A program made the position numbers and the translations under genes. Below, piece by piece: positions 52,473-61,822 of a DNA stretch of 64,000 nucleotides. Every line of letters begins with the position of its first letter. Position 1 is the first letter of the stretch. Source of the DNA: Bacteroides salyersiae WAL 10018 = DSM 18765 = JCM 12988 (GTDB taxonomy: Bacteria > Bacteroidota > Bacteroidia > Bacteroidales > Bacteroidaceae); assembly GCF_000381365.1 (NCBI RefSeq), contig NZ_KB905466.1, positions 1-64,000 of the forward strand, in the 5' to 3' direction. The notes beneath the pieces were generated by a model that saw only the letters and a program-made list of their open reading frames with translations, had not been told where the DNA came from and did no database searches.

Positions 52473-53774
52473 ATGAGAAAATTAACAAGCTTATTTATTC
52501 TCTGCTTCCTGTTATCATTCGGTAAAGTCACCGCACAGGAAAAAAGCTCAGTACAAGAAGAAAAGAGCTCTTATACAGAAGAATACGACAAATTCCGTTT
52601 TGGCGGATACGGTGAAATGGCGGCAAGCTATAAAGATTATGATTTTAACCGTTTTAAACATTCCAGCGGTTCTCCGAAAAGAAACAGAGGTGAAATCTCC
52701 ATTCCTCGTTTTGTATTGGCCTTTGACTACAAGTTTTCTCCCAAATGGATACTCGGTTCAGAAATTGAATTCGAATATGGAGGTACAGGAGTAGCCCGTG
52801 AAATTGAATGGTTCGAAGAAAACGGAGAATACGAAACCGAAATTGAAAAAGGCGGAGAGGTAGCTCTCGAACAGTTCCACATTACACGTCTCATCAACAA
52901 ATATATCAATGTTCGTTTCGGACATATGATTTTACCGGTAGGACTAACAAATACACATCACGAACCTATCAATTTCTTCGGAGTATACCGTCCGGAAGGC
53001 GAAACAACCATCTTACCGTCAACCTGGCATGAAACCGGTGTGGCTATTTTCGGAGAAGTGGGAAAATTCGACTATGAGTTTCAAGTAGTAAACGGTCTCG
53101 ATCCACAAGGATTTCGAAGTGAAGACTGGATCTCCAATGGAAAACAAGGAGCTTTTGAAATCAGTAATTTCACGAGTCCGGCTTTCGTAGGACGTATTAA
53201 TTACAATGGAGTAAAAGGCTTACGTGTAGGCGTTTCGGCCTATTATAATAAAACAGCGAAAAACGGAACAAAACCGGATCGTAACAATGAATATGATTTT
53301 CCGGTAACCATATTTACCGCCGACATGCAATACAAAAGTCCGAAAAACAATCTCATCGTACGTGCCAATGCCGTATACGGGCAATTGGGAGCAAGTGCGG
53401 CACTTAGCACAATCAACAATAGTTCCTCCGGTGCTTCCGGTTATCCCAATACAACAGTTGCTAAAAACGCAGTCAGCTATGCAGCCGAAGCCGGATACAA
53501 TATAGGCGCTTTCTGGGGCTCCAAAGCACCCCGAATCTATCCTTTCATGCGCTATGAATACTATAATCCGATGGAAAAAGTAGAATCAAGCAGCCAATTG
53601 GCCGACAAGCGTTTCCAATCTTCGGTTATTACTGCAGGACTAAACTATTATGCACTCCCTAATCTTGTTATAAAAGCCGATTATTCCAATCGCCGGATCG
53701 CATGGGGGAAATATAATAATGAAAATACAGTATCAGTAGGCATTGCTTACATCGGCTGGTTCATCAAGAAATAA
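52473..53774 (+). CDS. Outer-membrane porin
   Basis: A 433-residue beta-barrel protein with a signal peptide (1-21, ending KVTAQ), a short linker, and alternating amphipathic strands throughout, ending in an aromatic residue-rich strand (VSVGIAYIGWFIKK). FRFGGYGEMAASY near the N-terminus and ALEQFHITRLINKYINVRFGHMILPVG are typical of phosphate-selective (OprO/P-like) or related porins. It is the first gene of a seven-gene operon and probably admits a small substrate, perhaps an iron or heme complex. Confidence 0.85.
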   Translation: MRKLTSLFILCFLLSFGKVTAQEKSSVQEEKSSYTEEYDKFRFGGYGEMAASYKDYDFNRFKHSSGSPKRNRGEISIPRFVLAFDYKFSPKWILGSEIEFEYGGTGVAREIEWFEENGEYETEIEKGGEVALEQFHITRLINKYINVRFGHMILPVGLTNTHHEPINFFGVYRPEGETTILPSTWHETGVAIFGEVGKFDYEFQVVNGLDPQGFRSEDWISNGKQGAFEISNFTSPAFVGRINYNGVKGLRVGVSAYYNKTAKNGTKPDRNNEYDFPVTIFTADMQYKSPKNNLIVRANAVYGQLGASAALSTINNSSSGASGYPNTTVAKNAVSYAAEAGYNIGAFWGSKAPRIYPFMRYEYYNPMEKVESSSQLADKRFQSSVITAGLNYYALPNLVIKADYSNRRIAWGKYNNENTVSVGIAYIGWFIKK

Positions 53775-53808
53775 GAGTATAATATCAAATCACAAAATTT
53801 AAAATAAA

Positions 53809-54990
53809 ATGAAAAAGAGAAGTTTATTTCCAATCCTGTTGATAGGATTCACTTTAGGATTAACATCCTGTAATGAAGATTCTAAGAAAGAAGACATCAC
53901 CACCAATCCGTTTGCCAATCTTCCGGCAGATAGTGGACAAAAACCTACCACTGAACAAATGGATGCAGCGATAGCCAATTTTGTCGATAATGTCGCAATA
54001 CCGACTTATGCCGAATTAGTAAACAAAATGACTCTCTTAAAAAATGCAGTCGACAAATTCATTGCAAGTGGAACTAAAACCGACCTTGAAAATGCTTGTG
54101 ATGCCTGGAGAGATGCCCGTAAGCCTTGGGAAGAAAGCGAAGCATTTCTGTTTGGAGCTGCCGACAAAAAAAGCTATGACCCAAGCTTGGATAGCTGGCC
54201 TCTCGACAAAGAAGGTATAGACCAAATTCTGGAAACAGGTAACTGGGACGCCATCGAAGGAGATGTAAATGAAGATGAAAGTGCTGTAAATCCTCCACAA
54301 AATTTACGTGGTTTCCATACTGCCGAATATCTGCTTTTCAATGAAGGTGATGCACGCGATATCGCCGACTACACCAACAACATGAAAATTTATCTACAGA
54401 AAGTAGTAACCCGTATGCTCTCTGACGTCACCAATATGCACAAAGGCTGGACAACCGGACTTCCCGGAGATGAAGATCTTCCTACGGCATACGGAGCTGC
54501 CTTGAAAGAACATAACGGCACATACGGTATCAGCAGTATTTATGTAGCTATCGAAACGATGTTGAATGACAACAACGGAATGGCTGCAATCGCCAATGAA
54601 GTAGGTACCGCCAAGATCGCCGATCCTGTAAACGCATGGAATAGCGGTGATAAAGAAGGTGGCGTACTTGCTGTGGAATCATGGTACAGCTGGAACTCAC
54701 TGACAGATTATGTAGACAACATCGTCAGCATCAAAAACTGTTACTTAGGCGGACGCAATGGTGAATACAACGAAGCAGAAAGCCTTTCAGCACTCGTCAA
54801 AATCATAAATCCGACACTTGACCAATTAATTCGTCAGCAGATAGAAGATACAATGGATGCTATCAATGATATTCCCAAACCCTTCCGTAACAATCTGGGC
54901 GCAAGTGTAGAAATCAAAAAAGCACAAAATGCATGCGCTTATCTAAACACTGGTCTGGGACTCGTAAGAGGTAAACTGGCATCCAATTAA
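53809..54990 (+). CDS. Imelysin family lipoprotein (M75, iron-related)
   Basis: A 393-residue lipoprotein (lipobox LGLTSC, Cys21) with two imelysin-type helical bundles. The signature GxHxxE is visible as G168-F-H170-T-A-E173 (LRGFHTAEYLLF). In family members such as IrpA, ICMP and EfeO-like proteins this domain binds iron or heme and is induced by iron limitation. It lies between a porin and a di-heme oxidoreductase, as imelysin genes often do. The exact ligand is not predictable. Confidence 0.92.
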   Translation: MKKRSLFPILLIGFTLGLTSCNEDSKKEDITTNPFANLPADSGQKPTTEQMDAAIANFVDNVAIPTYAELVNKMTLLKNAVDKFIASGTKTDLENACDAWRDARKPWEESEAFLFGAADKKSYDPSLDSWPLDKEGIDQILETGNWDAIEGDVNEDESAVNPPQNLRGFHTAEYLLFNEGDARDIADYTNNMKIYLQKVVTRMLSDVTNMHKGWTTGLPGDEDLPTAYGAALKEHNGTYGISSIYVAIETMLNDNNGMAAIANEVGTAKIADPVNAWNSGDKEGGVLAVESWYSWNSLTDYVDNIVSIKNCYLGGRNGEYNEAESLSALVKIINPTLDQLIRQQIEDTMDAINDIPKPFRNNLGASVEIKKAQNACAYLNTGLGLVRGKLASN

Positions 54991-55014
54991 TGAAATGAAC
55001 GAAATACATACAAT

Positions 55015-56484
55015 ATGAAAATTAGCTTATTCATTCCCCTAAAGAATAGAGCTATCAGCACCATATGGGGATGCAGGAGCCTTACCGGAGCTTGTATCCT
55101 CTTTGGTACGTTGATAAGTTATACACTACAGAGTTGTGACAATCAACTTGATGATAAGCTTATACTGAAACCTAACGGTGAACCGGCACTCCCTGCCGAA
55201 CTGTCTGCCGGATATTCTACCATATTCTCTTCATCACCAGATGCATACGACACGAATGCAGACTGGGTTACCGGAGAACTTCTGACACGCTTTAACAGAG
55301 GAGACGGCCTGTATGACGGTTCACGCGGAACAGGAAGCAACACAGGCGGAGGATTGGGACCAGTATATGCTGGATATTCCTGCGGAAGTTGCCATAAAAG
55401 TACCGGTCGTACCAAACCGGCCCTTGCCGACGGCGGTTCGGGCAACGGATTTTCGTCCATGTTAGTGTATATCAGCCGCAAAACCGGAGGATACTTCCCG
55501 GAGTACGGACGTGTATTGCACGATCAATCCATCTATGGTGTAAAAGCAGAAGGAAAAGTAAAAATAACCACTACAACACAAAAATTCCGTTTTCCGGATG
55601 GCGAAGAATACGAACTGATGACTCCGCATTACGAGATCTATCAATGGTATGCCGACAGCATTCGCCCGGAGGATTTGCGTATCAGTGTACGCCAGCCCCT
55701 ACGTCATGTAGGGTTAGGCCAAATGATGGCGCTCGATCTCGACGAGTTGCAAAAAGTGGCAGCCAAAAGTAATTATCCCGAATACGGTATCAGTGGACGC
55801 CTGAATTATATCACTGAAAAGGGCGTAAAACAGATCGGATTATCGGGTAATAAAGCACAACATGCCGACCTCACCGTAGAACTCGGATTCTCATCGGATT
55901 TGGGGGTAACCAACGACCGTTATCCTCACGAAGTCTGTGAAGGTCAAAGTCAGATGATGGGATTTTCCAACTACGGGATTCAGATATCCACTGAAGACAT
56001 GGAAAATGTAGATCTTTATATGCAGGCTTTGGGCGTACCCGCACGGCGCAATGTAACAGATGAAACTGTACAAAAAGGAGAGAAACTCTTCCACCAGGCA
56101 AAATGCCATTTATGTCATGTCACTACATTACACACCCGTCCAAGAGGTTCCAAACTTCTGAACAACACCCAGTTACCCTGGTTGGGCAGCCAAACGATTC
56201 ATCCCTATTCCGATTTCTTATTGCACGACATGGGAACAGAACTGAATGACGATTATACCAGTGGCCTGGCTACCGGATACGAGTGGAGAACTACTCCTTT
56301 ATGGGGAATCGGACTGCAGGAGACAGTTAACGGACATACTTATTTCCTGCACGACGGACGCGCCCGCAATCTAACAGAAGCTATCATGTGGCATGGCGGC
56401 GAAGGTTCTGCCTCACGCACTCTTTTCTCACGGATGAGCAAAGAAGAACGTGCTGCACTCATCACTTTTCTTGAAAGTTTATAA
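55015..56484 (+). CDS. Di-heme oxidoreductase lipoprotein (DUF1111, thiol oxidoreductase-like)
   Basis: A 489-residue exported protein with an N-terminal signal and lipobox-like TLQSC (Cys41) and two c-type heme motifs, C123-G-S-C-H127 and C364-H-L-C-H368. It belongs to the DHOR/DUF1111 family, which accompanies imelysins in other bacteria and is thought to act in extracytoplasmic redox reactions linked to iron uptake. The C-terminal YFLHDGRARNLTEAIMWHGGEG motif is a family hallmark. Heme attachment probably depends on the CcsBA protein encoded at the end of this operon. Confidence 0.93.
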   Translation: MKISLFIPLKNRAISTIWGCRSLTGACILFGTLISYTLQSCDNQLDDKLILKPNGEPALPAELSAGYSTIFSSSPDAYDTNADWVTGELLTRFNRGDGLYDGSRGTGSNTGGGLGPVYAGYSCGSCHKSTGRTKPALADGGSGNGFSSMLVYISRKTGGYFPEYGRVLHDQSIYGVKAEGKVKITTTTQKFRFPDGEEYELMTPHYEIYQWYADSIRPEDLRISVRQPLRHVGLGQMMALDLDELQKVAAKSNYPEYGISGRLNYITEKGVKQIGLSGNKAQHADLTVELGFSSDLGVTNDRYPHEVCEGQSQMMGFSNYGIQISTEDMENVDLYMQALGVPARRNVTDETVQKGEKLFHQAKCHLCHVTTLHTRPRGSKLLNNTQLPWLGSQTIHPYSDFLLHDMGTELNDDYTSGLATGYEWRTTPLWGIGLQETVNGHTYFLHDGRARNLTEAIMWHGGEGSASRTLFSRMSKEERAALITFLESL

Positions 56485-56505
56485 TCAGATAAAAAACAAC
56501 AACAA

Positions 56506-57735
56506 ATGAAAAAGCATACATTTGCAGCCGCTTTATGCGGATTGCTAACCTTGACATCCACTCACCTGTCAGCACAGGAGGTAGACGATAAATATGTAGA
56601 AAACGATGTGGTATCCCTGGCAGGGAAGAAAGGATTTTCTTTCAGCACTAAAGCCGGTGATTTCCTCTTCAAACCTTATGCATTGGTACAGGCCAGTGCC
56701 TGTCTCAACCGATATGATGATCTCGGACTCGAAACTCCTTATGCCGATAACATCGCCAATACCGGTTTTGCCATTCCAAACGCCATATTGGGATTTACCG
56801 GAAAAGCATTCGGAAAAGTGACTTTCAACCTTTCCATAAATGCAGCTAAAAGCGGCGGAGCCCTGTTACAACAAGCTTGGTTTGATATTGCAATGAAAGA
56901 GTCTCTCCGAATCCGTGTAGGTAAATTCAAAACACCTTTTATGCATGCATACCTCAGCACATTGGGCGAAACCCTGTTCCCGGTACTTCCTACCTCCAGT
57001 ACGGCAACAGTCGTTCTTCCCTACGATCTTCCCTATGTCAACCCCAATTTTGCCACAGGTTTCGATTTGGGTATACAGTTACATGGGTTGATCCATGGTA
57101 AATGGAATTATCAAGTAGGCATTTTCAATGGTACGGGTGCAGATGTAAACGTTGCCTCCAAAACCATGTGTGATGATCACAAATGGTTGCCAGCTTTACT
57201 CTATTCCGGACGTTTTGCCTACATGCCCAAAGGTGAAATGCCCGCTTCACAGGGTGACCCCAATAATCTGAAAAGCGATAAAATGCTAATAGGCGTATCA
57301 GCATCCTATAATGCTGAAGCAGAATCCAAGAGTAGTAGCGATCTGCGGGTCGGAGCAGAATTTGCCATGATGAAAAATCGCTTCTATCTGGCAGCCGAAG
57401 CTTATTACATGAACATGCATTTCACTAAAATCCAGAACAAATCAGATGACATGAATTTCTGGGGCGGATATGTACAGGCCGGATATTTTATCACCTCCAA
57501 ACTGCAAGGTGCATTACGCTATGATTTCATGGATCGTAACGGATTAGATACCGGTGGACTGCTAAACATGCCCGCTATAGGTGTAAACTATTATTTCTTC
57601 GGAAACAATCTGAAATTACAAGTGATGTACCAATACATGGGACGTACGGGAGACAATTCTCAGAATGACCGTGATGAAGCCGGTATCGGTCTTGCCCGCC
57701 ATAACGCTACTGCTATGTTGCAATTTACTTTCTAA
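56506..57735 (+). CDS. Second outer-membrane porin (OprO/P-like)
   Basis: A 409-residue beta-barrel protein with a signal peptide (1-24, ending LSAQE). FKPYALVQASACLNRYDD begins the barrel, SLRIRVGKFKTPFMHAYLST and a central TGFDLGIQLHGLIHGKWNYQVGIFNGTGADVN block are typical of phosphate-selective porin O/P relatives, and the last strand ends in Phe. It differs strongly from the first porin, so it is not a recent duplicate. It lies 21 nt after the di-heme gene. Confidence 0.88.
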   Translation: MKKHTFAAALCGLLTLTSTHLSAQEVDDKYVENDVVSLAGKKGFSFSTKAGDFLFKPYALVQASACLNRYDDLGLETPYADNIANTGFAIPNAILGFTGKAFGKVTFNLSINAAKSGGALLQQAWFDIAMKESLRIRVGKFKTPFMHAYLSTLGETLFPVLPTSSTATVVLPYDLPYVNPNFATGFDLGIQLHGLIHGKWNYQVGIFNGTGADVNVASKTMCDDHKWLPALLYSGRFAYMPKGEMPASQGDPNNLKSDKMLIGVSASYNAEAESKSSSDLRVGAEFAMMKNRFYLAAEAYYMNMHFTKIQNKSDDMNFWGGYVQAGYFITSKLQGALRYDFMDRNGLDTGGLLNMPAIGVNYYFFGNNLKLQVMYQYMGRTGDNSQNDRDEAGIGLARHNATAMLQFTF

Positions 57736-57744
57736 ACAAGAACA

Positions 57745-58458
57745 ATGAATTCTATTTTAAATATAAAAAACGGTTTATATATCCTTGCCGCATTATTCAT
57801 TATTTCTTGCGACGAAGGAAAAATATATCCTGATGACACAGTGGATTCAGGCCGGACAGCCACTGTTACCCTCACCTTCGACGGACTGGGAGCATGGCCT
57901 AAAAAGAATTATCTTTCACTGGCTGCCATCGGAGAAGACGGCTCAACAATCACACTGACCAAACGAATCAACAAACCGTCTAAAAGTGATCAAAAGGTAA
58001 CCATCCGACTGAACAATCTAAAAGAGAATACCAAAAGCATAGATATAGCTGTTATCAGTAACGGACAAAGCTTAATCTATTCATATTACTCTTTTCCGAT
58101 TGACAACTCAATGGAGACAATAACGCTTCCTATCGAAAACTTAAATCTGGCAAGTTTCGATCGGATACAAAAGCAGGTTTTCGAAACCAGTTGCATAGCA
58201 TGCCATGGAGGAAGTACCCATATTTCGGGCAACCTCAACTTGACCGAAGATAAAGCTTACGCAGCATTAGTTAATGTAGAAGCTCCTTTATCTCCCGAAA
58301 AAAAGAAATATGTATCTCCCGGAAATGCAGAAGAAAGCTACTTAATAGACATTCTGGAAGACAACGAATATCATAAGGATATGTTCAACAGCACCGGTAA
58401 ACAAGAAATATTAGGACTGATAAAAACCTGGATAGATGCCGGGGCTGAAAATAATTAA
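57745..58458 (+). CDS. Mono-heme c-type cytochrome lipoprotein
   Basis: A 237-residue lipoprotein (lipobox FIISC, near Cys22) with a beta-sandwich-like N-terminal domain (about 35-135) and a C-terminal c-type cytochrome segment with C150-I-A-C-H154. Residues SPGNAEESYLIDIL and a final helix (LGLIKTWIDAGA) match the usual cytochrome C-terminus. No Met ligand is obvious. It starts 9 nt after the porin. It may pass electrons to or from the di-heme enzyme. Confidence 0.85.
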   Translation: MNSILNIKNGLYILAALFIISCDEGKIYPDDTVDSGRTATVTLTFDGLGAWPKKNYLSLAAIGEDGSTITLTKRINKPSKSDQKVTIRLNNLKENTKSIDIAVISNGQSLIYSYYSFPIDNSMETITLPIENLNLASFDRIQKQVFETSCIACHGGSTHISGNLNLTEDKAYAALVNVEAPLSPEKKKYVSPGNAEESYLIDILEDNEYHKDMFNSTGKQEILGLIKTWIDAGAENN

Positions 58459-58464
58459 AACCAT

Positions 58465-59616
58465 ATGGACTATAAAAAGTATATAAACGAAGATAATAAT
58501 ACCATAACAGATTTATCGGAATTTATTTGTGATAACGGAGTTTCGGAATACCAGGTAATGATACACATCACCCAGCCGAACCTCACCTATCAAGAACAAC
58601 TCGCCGGTATATTAAATACTTTCACCAACTTACTGACAGGTGAATTGAAAGGTGCCACTGCCGTATTCAAACGTTATTTCCTCAGCGATGCCGCCAATCA
58701 AGCGGATACGCTGCTGGCATTGACAACCGAATATTCCGATTGTGCCCTCTCCGTTGTGGAACAACCTCCTCTCAACGGTACCAAAATCGCACTGTGGGCC
58801 TATCTGCAAACCAACGTACAAACGCGTGTACTGCCCAATGGACTATTTGAATCGGTGCATGGCAATTACCGGCATTTCTGGAACGGCAGCGCTTTCAATC
58901 GTGCAGCGAACTCCGAATATCAAACGCGGCTATTGCTCAACGACTATGTAATGCAACTCATGGAACAGCAATGTACACTGGCAAACAATTGCATTCGTAC
59001 TTGGTTTTTCGTACAAAATGTAGACGTAAATTACGCCGGAGTAGTAAAAGCCCGCAATGAAGTATTTGTCACACAAAATCTGACAGAACATACTCACTAT
59101 ATCGCCAGCACTGGTATCGGCGGCCGGCATGCCGACCCTAAGGTAACCGTGCAAATGGATAGTTATGCAGTAAAGGGTATTTCTTCCGAACAAATACAAT
59201 ACCTTTATGCTCCCGATCATCTTAACCCGACCTACGAATACGGAGTCAGTTTTGAAAGAGGAACTTGTGTAAAATACGGTGACCGCCGCCAAGTATTCAT
59301 TTCCGGCACGGCAAGCATTAACAACAAAGGAGAGGTGGTATATCCCGGAGACATTCGTAAACAAACTCACCGGATGTGGGAAAATATAGAAGCTCTTCTA
59401 AATGAAGCCGAATGTTCATTTGATGATGTGGCACAAGCGATTGTCTATTTACGCGATCCGGCGGACCATCAAGTTGTAAAAGAAATGTTCGAACAGCATT
59501 TCCCGTGTCTACCCAAAGTTATCCTCCTTGCTCCTGTTTGCCGTCCGGGATGGCTTATAGAGATGGAGTGTATAGCAGTAAAAGCCGATCAAAATGAAAA
59601 CTTCGCAAACTACTAA
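58465..59616 (+). CDS. Two-domain Rid/YjgF family protein
   Basis: A 383-residue cytoplasmic-type protein with no signal peptide. The C-terminal third (about 270-375) is a clear Rid domain (QVFISGTASINNKGE, AIVYLRDPADHQ, and the conserved Arg in APVCRPGWLIEMECIAV). The N-terminal part (about 25-200) looks like a diverged Rid fold. Tandem-Rid proteins include chorismatase-like enzymes (FkbO/Hyg5) and deaminases. Its place between a cytochrome and CcsBA is unusual. Its stop overlaps the ccsBA ATG by one base. Reaction unknown. Confidence 0.78.
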   Translation: MDYKKYINEDNNTITDLSEFICDNGVSEYQVMIHITQPNLTYQEQLAGILNTFTNLLTGELKGATAVFKRYFLSDAANQADTLLALTTEYSDCALSVVEQPPLNGTKIALWAYLQTNVQTRVLPNGLFESVHGNYRHFWNGSAFNRAANSEYQTRLLLNDYVMQLMEQQCTLANNCIRTWFFVQNVDVNYAGVVKARNEVFVTQNLTEHTHYIASTGIGGRHADPKVTVQMDSYAVKGISSEQIQYLYAPDHLNPTYEYGVSFERGTCVKYGDRRQVFISGTASINNKGEVVYPGDIRKQTHRMWENIEALLNEAECSFDDVAQAIVYLRDPADHQVVKEMFEQHFPCLPKVILLAPVCRPGWLIEMECIAVKADQNENFANY

Positions 59617-61631
59617 TGAAACAATTCATAGTTAGCTGTTACTTGTTGATTATTGTATGTTTGGCTGCAACTACTTTTGTAGAGAAGGCTCAAGGAACCC
59701 CATTCGTCAATGAACATATTTATCATTCTTTCTGGTTCATTGCCCTATGGGGCATTCTGAGTTTATCGGCCTGCTGGTATCTGATCAAACAAAAGGTGTA
59801 CAAACGAAAAGAGATTTTCTTACTCCACGTATCTTTTATTGTCATTCTTACAGGTGCTTGTCTCACCTATTTCACCGGACAGCAAGGCGTCATACATCTC
59901 CGCCAAGACAAGGTAACCACACAGACATTCAAAAATACGGATACACAAATGGAATATCCTCTCCCATTTGCCATAGGGTTAGACACATTCTATGTCAGTT
60001 ATTATCCTGGTACGGAAGCTCCGGCAGACTATGTCAGCCGAATTTATACCGATGAAATTCCTTGCCGGAAAGCAGAAGTTTCCATGAACCGTATCTTCTC
60101 ACATCACGGATACCGGTTTTATCAAAGTTCATTCGATGAAGATTTCCAGGGCACATGGCTCAGTGTCAACCATGATCCATGGGGAATTCCCGTAACCTAT
60201 AGCGGATATGCCTTATTATTTATTTCAGCTTTATGGATACTCCTTTCCCCGAAAAGTAATTTTCGTCGGTTACTGAAGCATCCGTTGCTACAACGAATGG
60301 GGGTCGTTTTCCTCTTATGTTGCTGGGCCATTACAACCCAATCCAAGCCTATAAAACGAGAGGATGCAGATGTATACCGCACCAAACAAGTGATGTACAA
60401 CGACCGGGTGGTACCTTTTAATACACTTGCCCGAGACTTCGTTATCAAGCTGACCGGAAAAGACAATTACCAGGGATTAAGTCCCGAACAGGTTTTGCTG
60501 GGTTGGCTCCTGTATCCGGATGAATGGCAGAACGAACCGATGATACAGATCAAGAATAAAGAGCTGCAACAACGCTTAGGATGTGGTTCTTATGCCCGCC
60601 TTACAGATTTCTTCGACCGGGAGAAAGGATATCGTTTACAGGAATACTGGAACCGCCTGCATCAAAGCGGCAAACAAGATGCATTATTAAAAGCAATCAC
60701 CGAAACCGATGAAAAAATATCCCTTATCGCCATGCTGCGACAGGGGACATTGGTTCGACCGGTTCCTGATACCGGAGTCCAACGCTTGTCTGACAGAAAA
60801 ATACAAGCCGAATTACTTTATAATCAGATTCCTTTTTCAGTCATTCTATATAGGATAAATCTTATGGGAGGAATATTGCTACTCCTTTGCCAATGGAGTA
60901 AGCGCCCCTTATTCCGCTTTCGAAGTTTTCGGAGAATTACTTTCTGCCTTTTATTAACCTCTTTCCTATTCCATACCTTCGGAATGATATTACGGACGTA
61001 TATCAGTGGCCGCTTACCGATGAGCAACGGATACGAAACGATGCAATTTATGGCATGGATTATCATGTTGATAGCCTTGTGTCTGCAACACCGCTTTTCA
61101 CTAATGGCATGTTTTGGTTTCCTTCTCTCCGGATTTACATTATTAGTGGCAAGCATCGGGCAAATGAATCCACAGATAACCCCGTTAATACCGGTACTCT
61201 CTTCACCACTGCTCAGTCTGCATGTTTCACTAATCATGATGTCGTACGCTTTACTCGGCTTTATAATGTTAAATGGCATTGCTGCCATCATCTATTTCCG
61301 GAAGAACGAAGAAGAACAGGTAGAACGCCTTACTTTACTCAGTCGTATTCTACTTTATCCTGCCACACTGATTCTGGCTCTCGGTATCTTTATCGGTGCC
61401 GTCTGGGCAAATATATCTTGGGGACGTTATTGGGCATGGGACCCTAAAGAAGTATGGGCACTAATCACACTATTGATATACGGTATCGCGTTTCATACTC
61501 AAAGCATCAAGGTTTTCCGTAAACCTATATTCTTTCATATCTTCCTGATAGCAGCTTTCACAACTGTATTGATGACCTATTTTGGAGTAAACTACTTTTT
61601 AGGAGGAATGCACAGCTACGCCAACAATTAG
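59616..61631 (+). CDS. ccsBA: Fused cytochrome c biogenesis protein CcsBA (ResB-ResC)
   Basis: A 671-residue system II cytochrome c synthase with CcsB/ResB in the N-terminal half (about 1-260, with a large periplasmic part) and CcsA/ResC in the C-terminal half (about 410-671). The heme-handling WWD-type motif WGRYWAWDPKEVW is near residue 600. It would export heme and attach it to CxxCH motifs. The two cytochromes encoded just upstream are the obvious clients. The operon ends here with a terminator. Confidence 0.95.
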   Translation: MKQFIVSCYLLIIVCLAATTFVEKAQGTPFVNEHIYHSFWFIALWGILSLSACWYLIKQKVYKRKEIFLLHVSFIVILTGACLTYFTGQQGVIHLRQDKVTTQTFKNTDTQMEYPLPFAIGLDTFYVSYYPGTEAPADYVSRIYTDEIPCRKAEVSMNRIFSHHGYRFYQSSFDEDFQGTWLSVNHDPWGIPVTYSGYALLFISALWILLSPKSNFRRLLKHPLLQRMGVVFLLCCWAITTQSKPIKREDADVYRTKQVMYNDRVVPFNTLARDFVIKLTGKDNYQGLSPEQVLLGWLLYPDEWQNEPMIQIKNKELQQRLGCGSYARLTDFFDREKGYRLQEYWNRLHQSGKQDALLKAITETDEKISLIAMLRQGTLVRPVPDTGVQRLSDRKIQAELLYNQIPFSVILYRINLMGGILLLLCQWSKRPLFRFRSFRRITFCLLLTSFLFHTFGMILRTYISGRLPMSNGYETMQFMAWIIMLIALCLQHRFSLMACFGFLLSGFTLLVASIGQMNPQITPLIPVLSSPLLSLHVSLIMMSYALLGFIMLNGIAAIIYFRKNEEEQVERLTLLSRILLYPATLILALGIFIGAVWANISWGRYWAWDPKEVWALITLLIYGIAFHTQSIKVFRKPIFFHIFLIAAFTTVLMTYFGVNYFLGGMHSYANN

Positions 61632-61755
61632 CCTTCAATATCCAGTATACAGGCATCCTCATCAGCTACCGTGTCAACCAGCCCCATACACTTCCGTAAC
61701 AACTCCTGCCCGCTTGAAAAGATATAGCCTCTTTTCCAAAGGAGCTTAATTAAAA

Positions 61756-61795
61756 AAGGATGAGTAATCAACCGTATCACTCATCCTTCTTTATT
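61756..61795 (+). terminator. Operon terminator after ccsBA
   Basis: A 10-bp perfect stem AAGGATGAGT/ACTCATCCTT, followed by CTTTATTTT. The flanking T/A-rich tracts suit both strands, so it may also end the convergent DUF6383 gene. Confidence 0.85.
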
Positions 61796-61822
61796 TTACT
61801 TTATAAACATAAAAAGTAACTT

